From contig JBNLCM010000095.1 in NCBI GenBank assembly GCA_050303815.1, positions 1-41,013 of the forward strand: a DNA stretch of 41,013 bases, read 5' to 3'. The translations under genes were made by a program, and so were the position numbers. The DNA is from Cognatazoarcus sp050303815. GTDB lineage: Bacteria; Pseudomonadota; Gammaproteobacteria; Burkholderiales; Rhodocyclaceae. Numbering within the stretch: position 1 is the stretch's first letter; every line of letters starts with the position of its first letter. The notes beneath the pieces are model-generated. The model made no database searches and was not told the DNA's origin. It saw only the letters and a list, made by a program, of their open reading frames with translations. This document shows, piece by piece, positions 7,723-15,865 of this stretch.

Positions 7723-8680
7723 CCGCTTCGGCGAGGGGGTCGACGTCCCGAAACCGCTCGAGCAGGGCGGGCGAGGCCGCAGGTGTGTCCCCGCTCGCAA
7801 GTCGAAGGTGGCGGTCCAGGTGGCGCTCGGAGGCGGGCAGGAGACGCCGGTAGAGCTCCTTGCACAGCAGACGGGCCTCTTGGCCCGCCCACTGTGCCGG
7901 CAGTAGCACGTCCGGCAACACGGGGTCGCGCAGCAGCAGGCGTCGGTAGTCGTGAATCAGCAGAACGCGCAGCAGGAACGCGCTCTCGTCATCGACCTCG
8001 TGCCGGCCGTCCCGCAACTGGGCCAGTATCGGCTGGTAGCGCGCGGTGAACTCGCCGTACACCCCGCCCATTTGCGGCAGATTCCAGGCGGCACGAACCA
8101 TGTCCGCATCGCTGGCGGCACCGCCGAGCTGGGCATCGGCCGCGATCAGCGGCTTGAGTTTGGCCGACACATCGGTCAGGCCCTCGGCAAGGAGGGCGTC
8201 AAAGGCTGTGCGGAGGTCGGCGCTCGGGTGCACGAAGCTGCCTCCCCCCAGCGCTCCGAAACCCTGCCAGAAGAGCGCGCGGCGCAGGCTCTCCCGCTCC
8301 TTGGGGGTCAGCTCACCGATCGTGACGATGATCCTCCAGCGCCGGTCCCAGGAGGGGGCGGCTGCGGCGTAGATGTGCCGGGATGCTGCCTCGAAGCGGC
8401 GCTGGCCTGCAGCGGTGAGAAGGTAGTCGGTACGGCGACCGGAGCGTTCGCTGCGCAGCCATCCTTCCTTGGCGAGGCGAAAGACGGACGTTCGGATCAG
8501 GCGCTCGTTGACAGCGAGTGGTTCCAGCAGCCGGATCAGACTCCCCAGCCAGATGCGGCTGCCCCGCGGCAGGACGGCATCGCCGAAGCCCGTGATGATG
8601 AGGGAGCCGGCCCGTACGCGGTCTTGCCGACGAAAGCTGTCCAGACGTTGCTGGAGCGGCGGAAGCACTTGATTTTCCAT
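7718..8680 (-). CDS. paaX: PaaX-family phenylacetate repressor
   Basis: A 320-residue protein of PaaX length. The N-terminal winged-helix domain (about residues 20-100) includes GSLIITGFGDAVLPRG, the helix LIRLLEPLAVNERLIRTSVFRLAKEGWL and the wing RSERSGRRTDYLL. A central WDRRWRIIVT segment and an alpha-helical effector domain follow, both typical of PaaX. The characterised E. coli PaaX represses the paa genes and is released by phenylacetyl-CoA. The gene is divergent from paaN-paaG-paaABCDE across 541 bp, so it very likely controls that operon and possibly itself. Its ATG (complement of 8678-8680) lies inside a TTTCCATATGAAA sequence (8674-8686). Confidence 0.93.
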   Translation of the reverse strand: MENQVLPPLQQRLDSFRRQDRVRAGSLIITGFGDAVLPRGSRIWLGSLIRLLEPLAVNERLIRTSVFRLAKEGWLRSERSGRRTDYLLTAAGQRRFEAASRHIYAAAAPSWDRRWRIIVTIGELTPKERESLRRALFWQGFGALGGGSFVHPSADLRTAFDALLAEGLTDVSAKLKPLIAADAQLGGAASDADMVRAAWNLPQMGGVYGEFTARYQPILAQLRDGRHEVDDESAFLLRVLLIHDYRRLLLRDPVLPDVLLPAQWAGQEARLLCKELYRRLLPASERHLDRHLRLASGDTPAASPALLERFRDVDPLAEAA

Positions 8681-9155
8681 ATGAAATCGTCTCTGGCCGG
8701 AGGATTCTAGCGGCTCCCCGCGGATCTTGCCGGTGCCGGCTCGCTCACGGGCCGGGACCTCGGACGGGGAGCGTGTGGCTACGCAGGGCCGCTTTGCCGC
8801 ATTTTTTCAGCTTCCTCGTCTTGCCGCTCCGGGACTGCGGATGGAAGTCGGGTCGTGGGCGGGCGGGGGAAACTCCCTCCTGCCGGCCGAGCGCCCTCGC
8901 GGCTCGCGCTGGCTTCTCCCGCGGGGGGTGTCGCGCCACCGGCATTATGCTACATATCTCTTGCGTACACACAACAATACGTCTCATATCGATCGGCACT
9001 CATCTGCATCGCGAGCGTCGCGTCATCGCACGACGGATGCCATGGCCACCTTGTTTCCATATAACAATATGAAAATAAACAAAATTTACATGGACAGAGG
9101 AATTTTCAAGAATGAAGGCTGGATCTCTGTCCTACCGTTTTAACGATACAAAACA
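8681..9155. promoter_or_regulatory. paaX-paaN divergent control region
   Basis: No gene is supported here. The paaX-proximal part (to about 8935) is GC-rich. From about 8940 it becomes strongly AT-rich, unlike nearby DNA. CATATaacaATATG (9058-9071) is a small dyad within TTTCCATAT..ATATGAAAA and resembles the TTTCCATATGAAA sequence over the paaX start. A 7-bp inverted repeat, ATACAAA (9146-9152) and TTTGTAT (9175-9181), brackets the paaN promoter and is a candidate PaaX operator. Assignment of sites to regulators is inference. Confidence 0.55.
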
Positions 9156-9169
9156 TTGACACATATCAA
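9156..9169. promoter_or_regulatory. FNR/ANR-like box over the paaN -35
   Basis: TTGACACATATCAA matches the FNR/ANR consensus TTGAT-N4-ATCAA at 9 of 10 specified positions; the fifth base is C instead of T. It overlaps the -35 hexamer, a location from which an FNR-type regulator would repress rather than activate. Part of the left half is shared with the TTGACA -35, which raises the chance of coincidence, but the right half ATCAA is perfect. Confidence 0.5.
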
Positions 9170-9184
9170 TAGTATTTGTATTAT
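9156..9184 (+). promoter_or_regulatory. Sigma-70 promoter of the paaN operon
   Basis: TTGACA (9156-9161, 6/6 to consensus), a spacer of exactly 17 bp, and TATTAT (9179-9184, 5/6) give a near-consensus sigma-70 promoter. The predicted transcription start is near 9191, about 30 bases before the paaN ATG at 9222. This is the strongest promoter sequence recognised in the window. Confidence 0.8.
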
Positions 9185-9221
9185 TTCATGCCAGAAAGCA
9201 GACCCGACCGGAGACAGACGA

Positions 9222-10889
9222 ATGACCCACCCGTTGTGCGAAAAGCATCAAGCGGTCCTGGCAGGCGCCGTCGCTGCCATCGCCGCCCGTTCCTATTGGT
9301 CTGCCTACCCGGAGCTGCCCAGCCCCAAGTTCTACGGCGAGGCGGCGGCCGAGGACGGCAAGCGCGCCTTCGAGGCGCATCTGGGCGGGCAGTTCGAACT
9401 GGCTCAGCCCGGCCAGAGCGGCTGGCATGGGGGTGAGCGCTCTCCCTATGGCGTCGCCCTGGATGTGAGCTACCCGGTGTGTGACCCCGAAGCACTGATC
9501 GCCGCGGGGCTCGCCGCCATGCAGGGCTGGCAGGCGGTAGGGGCCGGCGGCCGCAGCGGGATCTGCCTGGAGATCCTGGATCGCCTCAACAAGCAGAGCT
9601 TCGAACTGGCTCACGCGGTAATGACGACCACGGGCCAGGGGTGGATGATGGCTTTCCAGGCCGGCGCCCCCCACGCACAGGATCGGGGTCTCGAGGCAGT
9701 GGCCTACGCCTGGCGCGAGCAGAGTTTGGTCCCTTCCGAGGCGGTGTGGGAAAAGCCCCAGGGCAAGAACCCGCCGCTGGTGATGAAGAAGCACTTCGAG
9801 ATCGTCGGGCGCGGCGTGAGCCTCGTCATCGGCTGCGGCACTTTCCCCACCTGGAACACCTATCCCGGCCTGTTCGCGGCCCTGGCCACGGGCAATGCCG
9901 TGATCGTCAAACCCCACGGCAATGCCATCCTGCCGGCGGCAATCACCGTTCGGACCATCCGTGCGGTGCTGGGCGAAAACGGCATCGACCCCGATCTCGT
10001 CAGCCTGTGCGTGGCGGAAACGCATGCCACCACCCAGGCCTTGGCCACCCATCCCGCCGTGAAATCGGTGGATTTCACCGGCGGCAACGCCTTCGGCCAG
10101 TGGCTCGTCCAGCATGCACGCCAGGCCCAGGTCTATGCCGAGCTGGCCGGGGTCAACAACATCGTCATCGACTCCACCTCCGCCTACAACGCGATGCTTG
10201 GAAACCTGGCCTTCACGCTGTCCCTCTACTCGGGACAGATGTGTACCACGCCCCAGGCATTGCTCGTGCCGGCCGGCGGCATCGACACCGACGAGGGCCA
10301 CAAGAGCTACGACGATTTCTGCGCGGATCTGGCGAAGGCCATCGAGCGCTTGCTGTCGAAGCCCGAGGTGGCACTTGCAGTGCTGGGCGCCATCCAGTCC
10401 GCCGACACGCTGGAGCGCATCGCGCTGGCCGACAGCGGTGAGCTGGGCCGGGTGATCCTCGCCTCGCGCAAGCTCGACAACCCGGACTTTCCCGCGGCCC
10501 AGGTACGCACGCCGGTGCTGCTGGCCTGCGACGCCGCCGACGAGAAGCTCTACATGGAAGAACGCTTCGGCCCCATCAGCTTTGTCGTCAAGGTGACCGA
10601 CAACGCTGCCGCGATCGCCGTTGCGGAGCGGATGGTCTGCGAGCACGGTGCGCTGACCGCAGGAATCCATTCGACGCAGCAGGACGTGATCGATGCCATG
10701 ACCGCTGCGACCTGGCGCAGCAAGGTGGCCCTGTCCATCAACCTCACCGGCAGCGTGTTCGTGAACCAGTCGGCGGCGTTCTCCGATTACCACGCCACGG
10801 GCGGCAATCCGGCAGCCAACGCGTGCTATGCCGATTCCGCCTTCGTCGCCAACCGCTTCCGCGTCGTACAACGCCGCTATCACGTTTGA
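9222..10889 (+). CDS. paaN: PaaN-type ring-opening aldehyde dehydrogenase
   Basis: A 555-residue aldehyde-dehydrogenase-superfamily protein resembling the phenylacetate protein PaaN of Azoarcus-type bacteria. NAD(P)-binding elements include GCGTFPTWNTYPGLFAALA and VIVKPHGNAILP. The probable general base is Glu 307 (YAELAGVNN) and the catalytic Cys is Cys 341 (SGQMCTTPQALL). E. coli PaaZ is about 680 residues because it carries a C-terminal MaoC-type oxepin-CoA hydratase; that domain is missing here, so the hydratase must be a separate protein. The expected role is oxidation of the ring-cleaved CoA semialdehyde. The ATG at 9222 has GGAGA 7 bp upstream; the frame is open from 9156, but that would overlap the promoter. 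First gene of the operon; paaG follows after 10 bp. Confidence 0.9.
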   Translation: MTHPLCEKHQAVLAGAVAAIAARSYWSAYPELPSPKFYGEAAAEDGKRAFEAHLGGQFELAQPGQSGWHGGERSPYGVALDVSYPVCDPEALIAAGLAAMQGWQAVGAGGRSGICLEILDRLNKQSFELAHAVMTTTGQGWMMAFQAGAPHAQDRGLEAVAYAWREQSLVPSEAVWEKPQGKNPPLVMKKHFEIVGRGVSLVIGCGTFPTWNTYPGLFAALATGNAVIVKPHGNAILPAAITVRTIRAVLGENGIDPDLVSLCVAETHATTQALATHPAVKSVDFTGGNAFGQWLVQHARQAQVYAELAGVNNIVIDSTSAYNAMLGNLAFTLSLYSGQMCTTPQALLVPAGGIDTDEGHKSYDDFCADLAKAIERLLSKPEVALAVLGAIQSADTLERIALADSGELGRVILASRKLDNPDFPAAQVRTPVLLACDAADEKLYMEERFGPISFVVKVTDNAAAIAVAERMVCEHGALTAGIHSTQQDVIDAMTAATWRSKVALSINLTGSVFVNQSAAFSDYHATGGNPAANACYADSAFVANRFRVVQRRYHV

Positions 10890-10899
10890 GGGGGCACGA

Positions 10900-11697
10900 A
10901 TGGAATTCCGGAGCATTCTCCTGACGGTGGAGGACGGCGTGGCCCGCCTGACGCTCAACCGTCCGGACAAGATGAACAGCTTCGACGCCGCCATGCACGG
11001 CGAGTTGCGGGTCGCCCTCGACCACATCGAGGGCGACCCGGCGGTACGGGTGCTGGTGCTCACGGGTGCCGGCCGCGCCTTCAGTGCCGGCCAGGATCTG
11101 AGCGATCCGGAGGTGCGCTTCGTCGCGGGCGAAACGCCGCCGGACCTGGGCGACGTGGTGGAGCGCCACTACAAGCCATTGATCCTGCGCCTGGCCAAGC
11201 TGCGGGTGCCCACGGTCGCCGCGGTGAATGGCATGGCCGCGGGCGCCGGGGCCAGCCTGGCACTGGCCTGCGACCTGGTCGTGGCCGCCAAGTCCGCCGC
11301 CTTCCTGCAGGCCTTCAGCAAGATCGGCCTGGCGCCCGACAGCGGCGGCACCTGGGTGCTGCCCCAGCGGGTCGGCATGGCCCGGGCCATGGGCCTCGCC
11401 ATGCTGGCCGACAAGCTGCCCGCCGGGAAAGCCGCCGAGTGGGGGCTGATCTGGGCAGTCTACGAGGACGCGGAGTTCGCCCCGGCCGTGGATGCGCTGG
11501 CGCTGCAACTCGCCCGCTCGCCCACCAGGGCTCTGGTGCGCACCCGCCAGGCCATGCATGCCGCCGCCGGCCATAGCCTGGAGGAGCAGCTGTCCATGGA
11601 AGCCGGCTTCATGCGCGAACTGGGCCGCAGCGCCGACTACGTCGAGGGCGTGTCCGCCTTCCTCGACAAGCGCCGCCCCCGCTTCAGCGGAGCCTGA
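10900..11697 (+). CDS. paaG: PaaG, ring-1,2-epoxyphenylacetyl-CoA isomerase
   Basis: A 265-residue crotonase-family protein. It has FSAGQDLSDPEVRF (oxyanion-hole region after LTGAGRA), VAAVNGMAAGAGASLALACDLVVAA and the conserved segment FSKIGLAPDSGGTWVLP, whose Asp is the catalytic carboxylate of PaaG-type isomerases. The family converts the epoxide made by PaaABCE into the oxepin-CoA and also acts as an isomerase in beta-oxidation. The ATG at 10900 follows a GAGGGGG Shine-Dalgarno. It lies between paaN and paaA in one operon. The C-terminal half matches PaaG better than generic enoyl-CoA hydratases, which would need a Glu pair at the active site. Confidence 0.9.
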   Translation: MEFRSILLTVEDGVARLTLNRPDKMNSFDAAMHGELRVALDHIEGDPAVRVLVLTGAGRAFSAGQDLSDPEVRFVAGETPPDLGDVVERHYKPLILRLAKLRVPTVAAVNGMAAGAGASLALACDLVVAAKSAAFLQAFSKIGLAPDSGGTWVLPQRVGMARAMGLAMLADKLPAGKAAEWGLIWAVYEDAEFAPAVDALALQLARSPTRALVRTRQAMHAAAGHSLEEQLSMEAGFMRELGRSADYVEGVSAFLDKRRPRFSGA

Positions 11698-11815
11698 AGC
11701 GGGGGCGGAGAGGTGGCGATCTTCCTCGCCGGCGGAGGTACGGCCACGCCGACCCGCGCAAGGCGCCGGACAGGAAAGATCAGCCCTCCCCCAGCGTGGT
11801 CACAAGGAGAAACGG

Positions 11816-12823
11816 ATGTACACCCAAGCCCTGGATCTCCCCGACGGCTCGAACAAAGCCGCCGCGGTCGGCAGTGAAGGCAGCCCCGAGCAAGTGGCGC
11901 GCTTCGAAGCGGCCATCGACGCCGACGGCCGCATCGAACCCCAGGACTGGATGCCGGAAGCCTATCGCAAGACCCTGGTGCGCCAGATCAGCCAGCATGC
12001 GCACAGCGAGATCGTCGGCATGCTGCCCGAAGGCAACTGGATTTCGCGCGCTCCCAGCCTCAAGCGCAAGGCGATCCTGATCGCGAAAGTGCAGGACGAG
12101 GGCGGACACGGCCTCTACCTGTACTCCGCTGCCGAGACGCTCGGCACCAGCCGCGAGCAGATGCTGGAGGCCTTGCACTCCGGCCGGGCCAAGTACAGCT
12201 CGATCTTCAATTACCCGACCCTTACCTGGGCCGACGTGGGGGTCATCGGCTGGCTGGTGGACGGCGCGGCGATCATGAACCAGATTCCGCTGTGTCGTTG
12301 CTCCTACGGTCCCTATGCTCGCGCCATGGTCCGCGTGTGCAAGGAGGAGTCCTTCCATCAACGCCAGGGATACGAGGCCCTGCTGGCGATGATGAAGGGC
12401 ACCGACGAGCAGCGTGCGATGGTGCAGGACGCGGTGGACCGCTGGTGGTGGAAGTGCTTGGCGATGTTCGGTCCGCCGGACGCCGACAGTCCGCACAGCG
12501 CGCAGGGCATGCGCTGGGGCATCAAGCGGATCGGCAACGACGATCTGCGCCAGAAGTTCGTCGACGCCACCGTGCCCCAGGCCCAGGTCCTCGGCGTCAC
12601 GCTGCCGGATCCGGCGCTCGCCTGGAACGAGGCGCGCCAGCACCACGACTACGGCCAGATCGACTGGACCGAGTTCTGGAACACCGTGAAGGGCAATGGC
12701 CCCTGCAACCGGGAGCGCCTGGCCACCCGGGTCAAGGCCCACGACGAAGGCCGCTGGGTCCGCGACGCGGCCCTGGCCTACGCCCGCAAACAGCAACAAC
12801 GCGCAGCCGAGGAGGTCGCATGA
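11816..12823 (+). CDS. paaA: PaaA, catalytic di-iron subunit of phenylacetyl-CoA epoxidase
   Basis: A 335-residue ferritin-like oxygenase subunit. Metal-ligand motifs are visible: the helix HAHSEIVGMLPEGNW, QDEGGHGLYLYS (ExxH, about residues 98-109) and CKEESFHQRQGYE (EExxH, about 176-188). PaaA with PaaC, and PaaB as a linker, inserts one oxygen atom into the aromatic ring of phenylacetyl-CoA, with electrons from PaaE. The ATG at 11816 has AAGGAGA 5 bp upstream. A 118-bp gap separates it from paaG and contains no gene. The stop codon overlaps the paaB start (ATGA), indicating translational coupling. Confidence 0.96.
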   Translation: MYTQALDLPDGSNKAAAVGSEGSPEQVARFEAAIDADGRIEPQDWMPEAYRKTLVRQISQHAHSEIVGMLPEGNWISRAPSLKRKAILIAKVQDEGGHGLYLYSAAETLGTSREQMLEALHSGRAKYSSIFNYPTLTWADVGVIGWLVDGAAIMNQIPLCRCSYGPYARAMVRVCKEESFHQRQGYEALLAMMKGTDEQRAMVQDAVDRWWWKCLAMFGPPDADSPHSAQGMRWGIKRIGNDDLRQKFVDATVPQAQVLGVTLPDPALAWNEARQHHDYGQIDWTEFWNTVKGNGPCNRERLATRVKAHDEGRWVRDAALAYARKQQQRAAEEVA

Positions 12824-13116
12824 CCACGCCCCCGCTCAAGGAATGGCCCCTGTGGGAAGTATTCGTGCGCAGCAAGCAGGGCCTCGAACACAAGCACTGC
12901 GGCAGCCTGCACGCCGCCGACGCCAAGCAGGCCCTGCACATGGCGCGCGACGTGTACACCCGCCGCCAGGAAGGCGTGAGCATCTGGGTCGTCCCTTCGG
13001 CCGCCATCACCGCCAGCAATCCGGACGACAAGGGCGAGCTGTTCGATCCGGCCGCCGACAAGATCTACCGCCATCCGACCTTCTACCAGATCCCGGACGA
13101 CGTGGGACACATGTGA
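12820..13116 (+). CDS. paaB: PaaB, structural subunit of phenylacetyl-CoA epoxidase
   Basis: A 98-residue protein. The pattern WPLWEVFVRSKQGLEHKHCGSLHAAD, followed by ALHMARDVYTRRQEGVSIWVVPS, is typical of PaaB, which holds two PaaAC dimers together in the epoxidase complex. The start overlaps the paaA stop (ATGA at 12820-12823), with GAGGAGG just upstream. The stop at 13114-13116 shares one base with the paaC ATG. Confidence 0.95.
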   Translation: MTTPPLKEWPLWEVFVRSKQGLEHKHCGSLHAADAKQALHMARDVYTRRQEGVSIWVVPSAAITASNPDDKGELFDPAADKIYRHPTFYQIPDDVGHM

Positions 13117-13898
13117 TGAGCATGCCGATCGACTACCTGCTGCACCTGGCCGACAACGCGGTCGTCCTGGGCCAGCGCAACGCCGAGTGGTGCGGCCACG
13201 GCCCGATCCTGGAAGAGGACCTGGCGCTGGCCAACGTGAGCCTCGATCTGATCGGCCAGGCCCGCCTGCTCTACCGCCATGCCGCGTCCCTGCTGGGCGG
13301 CGACGCCAGCGAGGACAAGCTGGCCTACTTTCGCGATCCGGCGGAATTCCGCAACTACACGCTGCTGGAGCTTCCCCACCATGGGCCGCTGGTGGGCTAC
13401 GCCAGCGCCGGCATGGATTACGCCACCACCACCGTGCGCAACTTCCTGTACTCGGCACTGATGGTCCTGTTGTGGTCGGCGCTCGAGACATCCGGCGACC
13501 CCGAACTGGCCGCGATCGCCGCCAAGTCCGTCAAGGAGGCCAGCTATCACCTGCACCATGCCCGCGACTGGCTCGTCCGCTTCGGCGACGGGACCGAGGA
13601 GTCCCACGCCCGGGCCCAGGCGGCGCTGGATCACCTGATGCCCTACACCGAGGAATTCTGGACCGCCAGCCCGGCCGAGTCCTCCGCGCTGGCCGCGGGG
13701 GTCGGGGCGGATGTGGGGGGGCTGCGCGAAGCCTGGGACGCGATGATCGACGCAGCCCTGGCCGAAGCCACGCTGACGCGCCCGCGGTTTTGCGGCTACG
13801 TAACGGAAGGCAAGATGGGCCTGCATTCCGAACACCTGAGCTATCTGCTGGGCGAGATGCAGGGCCTGGCCCGCGCTCACCCCAACGGCGTGTGGTGA
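13116..13898 (+). CDS. paaC: PaaC, non-catalytic ferritin-like epoxidase subunit
   Basis: A 260-residue, mostly helical protein with the PaaC pattern HLADNAVVLGQRNAEWCGHGP, EEDLALANVSLDLIGQAR and VKEASYHLHHARDWLVRFGDGT. In characterised systems PaaC is the structural partner of PaaA and does not carry out catalysis. Two starts are possible: the ATG at 13116, overlapping the paaB stop, or the ATG at 13122; the first is chosen for its coupling overlap, though neither has a strong Shine-Dalgarno. paaD starts 4 bp after the stop. Confidence 0.95.
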   Translation: MSMPIDYLLHLADNAVVLGQRNAEWCGHGPILEEDLALANVSLDLIGQARLLYRHAASLLGGDASEDKLAYFRDPAEFRNYTLLELPHHGPLVGYASAGMDYATTTVRNFLYSALMVLLWSALETSGDPELAAIAAKSVKEASYHLHHARDWLVRFGDGTEESHARAQAALDHLMPYTEEFWTASPAESSALAAGVGADVGGLREAWDAMIDAALAEATLTRPRFCGYVTEGKMGLHSEHLSYLLGEMQGLARAHPNGVW

Positions 13899-13902
13899 CG
13901 AG

Positions 13903-14406
13903 ATGGACGCCACGGTGGACAAGGTATGGGCGGCCCTGGAGGCGCTCACCGATCCGGAAATCCCGGTGGTCACGCTGCGCGAATTGGGCATCCTGCGCGA
14001 TGTGCGGACCACGCCCGAGGGTCTCGAGGTAATCATCACGCCCACCTACAGCGCTTGTCCGGCGATGGGCCAGATCGAAGACGATGTGCGGGCCAAGCTG
14101 GCTGAGCTGGGCATTCCGGGCCGGGTGGTGACCCGCCTGGCCCCCGCGTGGACCACCGACTGGATGTCCGACGCCGCGAAGGAAAAACTGCGCGCCTACG
14201 GCATCGCGCCACCCCATGCCCGCCCGCCCCGGCAGGTGGCCGCGCTGCGCTTCATGGCCCGGCCGGAAAGGGCGGAGACGGTGGCCTGCCCCCGCTGCGG
14301 CTCGACCCGCACTGCGCTCTCTTCCCAATTCGGCTCCACCGCCTGCAAGGCCCTCTACAAGTGCCTGGATTGCCAGGAGCCCTTCGACTACTTCAAGCCC
14401 TACTGA
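13903..14406 (+). CDS. paaD: PaaD, Fe-S maturation-type protein of the epoxidase cluster
   Basis: A 167-residue protein. The N-terminal DUF59/MIP18 domain (about residues 10-95) contains DPEIPVVTLRELGILRDV and PTYSACPAMGQIEDDV. The C-terminal zinc-ribbon-like region has CPRCGST and CLDCQEPFDYFKPY, giving two CxxC pairs plus a Cys in STACKALY. PaaD is required for epoxidase activity and is thought to help assemble its metal cofactors. It starts 4 bp after paaC. paaE follows after 20 bp. Confidence 0.94.
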   Translation: MDATVDKVWAALEALTDPEIPVVTLRELGILRDVRTTPEGLEVIITPTYSACPAMGQIEDDVRAKLAELGIPGRVVTRLAPAWTTDWMSDAAKEKLRAYGIAPPHARPPRQVAALRFMARPERAETVACPRCGSTRTALSSQFGSTACKALYKCLDCQEPFDYFKPY

Positions 14407-14426
14407 GGCTGACCGGAGATGTCCCC

Positions 14427-15524
14427 ATGTCCGCGCTCCGATTTCGAGAACTCTCCGTCAAGCGGGTCAGCCCGGAGGCCGCCGGTGCCGTGGCCATCAC
14501 CTTCGACATCCCCGCATCCGAGAAAGAACGCTTCACCTTCGAAGCGGGCCAGTTCCTGACCCTGCGGGCGACCATCGATGGACGGGAAGTGCGCCGCAAC
14601 TACTCGATCAGCAGCCCCCGCAGCCGCCTTGCCAGGAGCGGCGAAATAGAAATCGGCATCCGCCCGGTGGAGGGGGGGCTGTTTTCCAATTGGGCCGCCC
14701 AGACCCTCAAGGCCGGCGACACCCTGCAGGTGATGCCGCCGGACGGCCGTTTCGTGGTCAGGAAGAAGCGTGCCATTCACCGCGTCGGATTTGCCGCCGG
14801 ATCGGGCATCACACCGATCCTGTCGATTGTCGCAACCACGCTGGAGGAGCAGGCCGACTCCAGGTTCACCCTGGTCTACGGCAATCGGCGCATGTCCTCG
14901 GTGATGTTCAACGAAGCCCTGCAGGACCTGAAGGACCGCTATCGCGACCGGCTCACCTTGATCCACATCCTGTCGCGCCAGGCCCAGGACGTGGATCTGC
15001 TGCAGGGTCGCATCGATGGCGAAAAGGTGCGCGCGCTCATCGATGCGCTGCTGCCCGCGGCCAGCATGGACGAGGTCTTCGTCTGTGGCCCGGAGGAGAT
15101 GATCGAGGCGACCCGCGAGGCGCTGATCGCAGCCGGCATAGCCGACAACCGTGTGTACGCCGAGCGTTTCACCTCGACCTTGCCGGCGGGCGTGAAGCCG
15201 AAGCGCAGCAGTCCCGTGGTGCCGGGGGAAAAGAACGCGCCCAAGGACATTTCGCTCGCCATCGTACTGGACGGCAAGCAGCACGAATTGCGCATCGGTC
15301 CGGACGAGCACGTCCTGGACGCCGCGCTCAACGCCGGGCTCGATCTGCCGTTCTCGTGCAAGGCAGGCGTGTGCTGCACCTGCCGGGCCAAGGTGCTGGA
15401 GGGCGGCGTCGCGATGGACAAGAACTTCACGCTGGAGGCGGCCGAGATCGAGCAGGGATTCGTCCTCAGCTGCCAGGCCCGCGCCACCGGCAAGCGTCTG
15501 CGCGTGAGTTTCGACGAACGCTGA
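14427..15524 (+). CDS. paaE: PaaE, epoxidase reductase
   Basis: A 365-residue modular reductase. The N-terminal FAD domain has the RRNYSISS flavin motif (about residues 54-61). The NAD(P)H-binding domain has AAGSGITPILSIV (about 127-139) and VFVCGPEEMI. The C-terminal plant-type [2Fe-2S] ferredoxin domain has CKAGVCCTC and a later SCQA cysteine. It transfers electrons from NAD(P)H to the PaaAC di-iron centre. The ATG at 14427 is chosen for GGAG 8 bp upstream, although the frame is open from 14148. It is the last paa gene here; paaK, paaF, paaH and paaJ are not in the window and must lie elsewhere. Confidence 0.95.
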   Translation: MSALRFRELSVKRVSPEAAGAVAITFDIPASEKERFTFEAGQFLTLRATIDGREVRRNYSISSPRSRLARSGEIEIGIRPVEGGLFSNWAAQTLKAGDTLQVMPPDGRFVVRKKRAIHRVGFAAGSGITPILSIVATTLEEQADSRFTLVYGNRRMSSVMFNEALQDLKDRYRDRLTLIHILSRQAQDVDLLQGRIDGEKVRALIDALLPAASMDEVFVCGPEEMIEATREALIAAGIADNRVYAERFTSTLPAGVKPKRSSPVVPGEKNAPKDISLAIVLDGKQHELRIGPDEHVLDAALNAGLDLPFSCKAGVCCTCRAKVLEGGVAMDKNFTLEAAEIEQGFVLSCQARATGKRLRVSFDER

Positions 15525-15865
15525 TCCAATCCGGCCGACCGACTTTCCCCGAAGCTGCCATTCGGGCATGCTGGGTGTCGCTGAGGTTCGCTGCCACGAA
15601 GCTGCCGTTCGTGAACTAGCGCCTCCGGCCACAAGCTGACCGTCGCAGCTCCGCACCAGATAGCTGCCGTTCGGAGAACGCGGTATGCTCCCTGCCTAAC
15701 TCGGCGCCGTGATCAGTGTCGCGGCACAATGCCGAAGATTGCAGCGTTTTTTGCCGACTTGTTTTGCGGCACGCGATTCCATTCCATATAAAGAGCGGAT
15801 TGCAACACATGTTTTGCAGGGTTTCGTTGTTATCCCGCAAGCCTGTTGCCTGAAAGCGCAATTTA
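15525..15865. repeat. Intergenic region with short degenerate repeats
   Basis: No gene is supported. The motif AAGCTGCC(A/G)TTCG occurs at 15552-15564 and 15599-15611, and with first base T at 15661-15673, with a related GACCGTCGCAGCT near 15640. Related fragments (GCCGTTGAATGTCCGCG near 17701; CAGCCGTTCGTTCC near 19004) flank the far side of the accessory block. The base composition turns AT-rich from about 15730, where the downstream accessory genes begin. Confidence 0.6.
15764..15792 (+). promoter_or_regulatory. Possible promoter of the AT-rich accessory pair
   Basis: TTGCGG (15764-15769), a 17-bp spacer and TATAAA (15787-15792) give a moderate sigma-70 match, about 75 bp before the start codon at 15866. 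The -35 is weak (3/6). Nothing else nearby looks better. Confidence 0.4.
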
